From the NCBI GenBank assembly GCA_000469685.2, contig LS997564.1, positions 11,138,091-11,202,090 of the forward strand: a stretch of DNA of 64,000 bases. Direction: 5' to 3'. The translations under genes and the position numbers were made by a program. This document shows positions 60,882 to 64,000 of the stretch, in pieces. Position 1 is the first letter of the stretch. Every line of letters starts with the position of its first letter. Source of the DNA: Haemonchus contortus (lineage: Eukaryota > Nematoda > Chromadorea > Rhabditida > Trichostrongylidae). The notes below the pieces were generated by a model, which worked only from the letters and a program-made list of their open reading frames with translations, had not been told where the DNA came from and did no database searches.

Positions 60882-62650
60882 GAACGTTTTTCTTCGTAAA
60901 GAATATAGGTGGCCCTAGCAATCCTCGGTAAGCGCTAGTGTTTAAGTGGTAAAAATGGAACTGCCATAGAATTATTCTCTGGTCATGATTTTCGCCGAAG
61001 TCTCAAGAGATAACTTGGAGTTCGCTTTATTGGGGAATAAATGGGATCTAAGTGAGACGATCTGTGGTAACTAGTTGAATACCAAATTTAATATTCTACT
61101 TTTTATCTTGATCTGCTTTTTAAGAAACAGCCCAGTCCTGAATGTACAACCACTTGTTCCAAGTTATCTATTCTAAAAGCAATGCAAGGCTCCAACCGCG
61201 TGAGCCCTGTTGCCACTGAGCTATAACTGTCCTTCGATTACCTTTTCGTCCGTTAAAATAAAATTTTTTAATCTCGTTTGTCCATGGCTAGAACAGAAAT
61301 AAACAGGCATTTGAGGATAAATTATCCATCTATTGTAATTATCTTATTCTGAGCTTATAGTCTTTTCTCGAAAAGGCAAAAGGAAAACCCCCTAGCCCTT
61401 TTTTTTTCAGCAAACTTTGCCAACCTTGGCCCAGTGTGAATAATGTAAAGCGCAGATGGGAGATGTTGCTATAGACACTGAGCCACTGGTACGACTCCAT
61501 TTTAAGGCACACTTCATGATGCAACCTTAATAAATTAAATATGATACAGAAGGTGCCTCATAGGTCGCCGTGACGTAGCCGTGCGGCGGTGCGGCTACGC
61601 AGGCTGTCACCCAATTTTGGGCCTAAGCACAACTGTAGCGACAGGAAGCCTACTCTTTTCTTGTTAGGGAACCACTACCTTTCTATATGTACACTCCCTT
61701 TCTCCATGTATGCGAAGGGAGGAATATGCGAAAAGCAATAGTATGAAAAAAAAGACAGCGAAAAGAAAGGCGTCCGATTGATTGGACTGTAGTGTGTTTC
61801 AAAAATACGTAACCTCTCTTTCCCATCTTTTTTCCTGCCACTCAATTAACCAAACTTTTCAAAAAAATTTCTATCGTCGTCATCGTTTCCATGGGAACAT
61901 TCTTGCGATGAATAAATCAATGACTTCATTTTATAGAATCGGATTCCTTACATATAGTACACACTACTTCTCTCTGTCAGCCTAAATTCTGCCCAGATTC
62001 TATCCAAGAAGCCCGATGCTTGGGCTCCGTCGATTTCCATATTACATTTTTCGTTTTATAAGTTTTCTCGAACATTCCGTTAGCTAACCTCCACCGCTAC
62101 CTGTTCAGATAGATGGTTTAGACTGCTCTCCAATCTCTTCTTTCGCTGAGCTGTTATTTTTCATATTCGGTGATGAGCTTTTAACACCACACCCACCAAC
62201 ATTTTAAGGAACCACCAATGTGAGAGAAGAAAATTTGGAAATTCGTAGAATGAAAGGTGAACCGCTCGGCGTTACTTGACCTCTTGGGTATTCACCGTGC
62301 TTTGAATTTCAATTTGGAACCGAAGTAGCACTCGAGTAAATGTTTGGTTTACAAATTGATTTGCAACCTAAATTTAAGGGAGGCCAACGACCTGAACTGG
62401 ATCTTACCCGGAAATCAATCCGGAAAGTCAGAATGAAACGGTTTCTGCGCTTACCAAGGCTTACCTCTAGCCACTGGGAATTATTGACTAGCGAGTTTCT
62501 CTGTGGTAACAAATAAAATTTTCCAATCTTTTAGGGACATTTTGTTTGAGAAAAGGAAACTTACAGCCTATCTTACTCGATAAATACCTTAAGCCGTTCA
62601 AAAATTTGATTGAAACTCTCAATGTACCAAATGCTTTATAAAGGTAAAAA
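60882..62650. other. Intergenic; one short GC-rich hairpin
   Basis: No gene recognised. A compact hairpin, CGTAGCCG (61574-61581) with CGGCTACG (61592-61599), is enclosed by GTGA/TCAC and lies in a short GC-rich patch within AT-rich sequence. Confidence 0.45.
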
Positions 62651-62659
62651 AAGGACGTG

Positions 62660-62895
62660 GGGTAGCGCCAAAAGGTTGTGCTAGCACACACATTGTTCAG
62701 GGATCGAATCCTGACTTGGTAGTCGCCCATCCCTAGGTCCCCAAGGACCAGTTAATCGGGCGTCGGTTGTGTCTGAGGATAACAGTACTAAATAGCCCGC
62801 TGGTTGGGCCCGTAAGTTATAAAATATGCTAAATACGTGAAATACGTATTCAACCGCTGCTACAATTTTGATTGGGAGGCGAATACATAAGCGCA
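62660..62895 (+). mobile_element. Diverged SINE-like copy with tRNA B box
   Basis: GGGGTAGCGCCAAAAGGTTG could be a degenerate A-box head; GGATCGAATCC (about 62701) fits a B box. The 3' part (TACAATTTTGATTGGGAGG) resembles the CGATTCTGAATGGAAG block of the 16238 copy. The middle differs, so it may be another SINE subfamily. Confidence 0.55.
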
Positions 62896-62899
62896 ACCG

Positions 62900-64000
62900 G
62901 AAAACTGTGGAATGTGAAAAATCAATTCACATTCTTCACAAGCCATGTCATGGTCCGAAACGATTGCAAAGTGCCTTCACGAACCGGGAATCAATGCGTG
63001 TGTAGTAATGTAGTTTGCAAGATCCACTAAACATCGGTTATCCCTTTTTAAAGCCCTTCAAATCATTTGTATAATTCGCGAATACTTCTTTCTTAAATTA
63101 CTTTTCTTTTGGAGAGCCCTTTATGCCCTTTCCATGCATCCATTCATACAGCTTTATGAACGGCATAATGTTAGCCTGCAAAAGGCTTGCAGAAGCCGGG
63201 GTAGAAGGTCGCGAATGAATAGCTAAGGATAATATGTGTGCACAGTATTAGCACTGTTACCGATGTTAGGCCATGGGTCAAAAAAGATGCTCCTGCAGAA
63301 AACGAGACCAGAACAGACGGATGGAGATAAGGGGTCCATCCACGCCAAGGCGAATTTTTTTCTATGAGGAAAGTTTGTGTCACGTTGATATTCATTCCTG
63401 TTGTTTCTCAGTACCATCAGGCCAACTTTTCGCTTTACTTCTCAGCACTAGCAGCTACGGATTGTTCAGAATTTTCCACCCATATGACCGTTACCGGTTT
63501 ATGATTATTGACTGACAAGCTGTTGTTAAATGTATAGCTTCTGAAGTCGTATATTTTCTCGTTTACCTCATTTATTTGGAATTAAAATTTTATGGCCGAA
63601 GCAAGATAGCTCAAGCTAACATGAGTTCGTTGAAGACCGTACCCCAAACAGATACTCTGAATCCTTACATCTTTCCCATTCTCTGTCGAGTGGCCAATTT
63701 CTTCCGGGAGGATAAAAGCTGTAGCTATAATAGAACCCTAAGTGATTGTATAGGCCAAACACACATCGAAACGCGATCAACATCCAGGATGAAACTCGAA
63801 CGTGTGAGTACGTATAGGGTGAGACTGAAAATGGAGAACCAGTAAGGACATCCATTTTCTGTTTTCACTACCAGTAGGGCAAGAATGATCAGACTGCGAG
63901 AAAGATTTGTGATATTCAATAATAATGGGCTTGATTGATGTGGGAAGTACAGATAGTGAGAGCTCGTTGTTGGGGACCTCGAACGGCCCAAGAATACATC
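62900..64000. other. No recognisable gene
   Basis: Overlapping open frames on both strands at 63576-63991, without motifs or clear splice partners. Confidence 0.4.

Overview
The window looks like nuclear DNA of a parasitic or free-living rhabditid nematode, most likely a strongylid (hookworm-like) worm. Evidence: many short exons with TTTCAG-type acceptors, acceptor-like sites a few bases before start codons (as in spliced-leader trans-splicing), NAS-type astacin genes with EGF and CUB parts, RTE-clade retrotransposons, mariner/Tc1 relics and tRNA-derived SINEs. No prokaryotic operons, rRNA or CRISPR were seen. Species cannot be fixed from sequence alone.

Layout. 116-3228 (-): astacin metalloprotease gene A, 11 exons, its 3' end missing or diverged at the window edge. 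7009-8003: a broken mariner. 8066-9420: a TCTG microsatellite followed by a 128-bp tandem repeat. 9841-10216: two hairpin-forming inverted repeats. 11173-11739: weak unidentified coding exons. 11998-12260: an RTE relic. 14208-25224 (+): a secreted multi-PAN/apple domain gene with a TSP1-like end, carrying a SINE in one intron and an apparently intact RTE retrotransposon (18997-22676, 1009-codon ORF, 12-bp target duplication) in another.

26570-40875 is a large inverted repeat (palindrome) whose mirror positions sum to 70867. Its near-identical inner arms (about 30440-35040 and 35827-40430) each carry a copy of an astacin gene, B (-) and C (+), arranged head to head. Diverged homologous sequence flanks the identical block on both sides, at the centre and at the outer ends, as expected for arm-to-arm gene conversion. 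A second, frameshifted RTE (about 26950-30385) is inserted only in the left arm; the right arm keeps the empty site. B and C share a 2-nt frameshift in the EGF exon that gene A lacks, so they probably encode only signal peptide, propeptide and protease.

41707-43284: a decayed Tc1-like element with long TIRs. 45174-45693: a small TIR element. 46160-49189 (+): an atypical Rho-like GTPase with G1, G4 and G5 motifs but no G3. 49403-53898 (-): the C-terminal exons of a calcineurin-B-homologous (CHP1/PBO-1-like) EF-hand protein with a 3.8-kb intron. 57655-60094: a recent 1220-bp tandem duplication that copied part of a mariner (complete copy 59620-60879). SINE-like copies also lie at 17786, 43299, 56341 and 62660. 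The rest is intron or intergenic sequence in which I recognise nothing.
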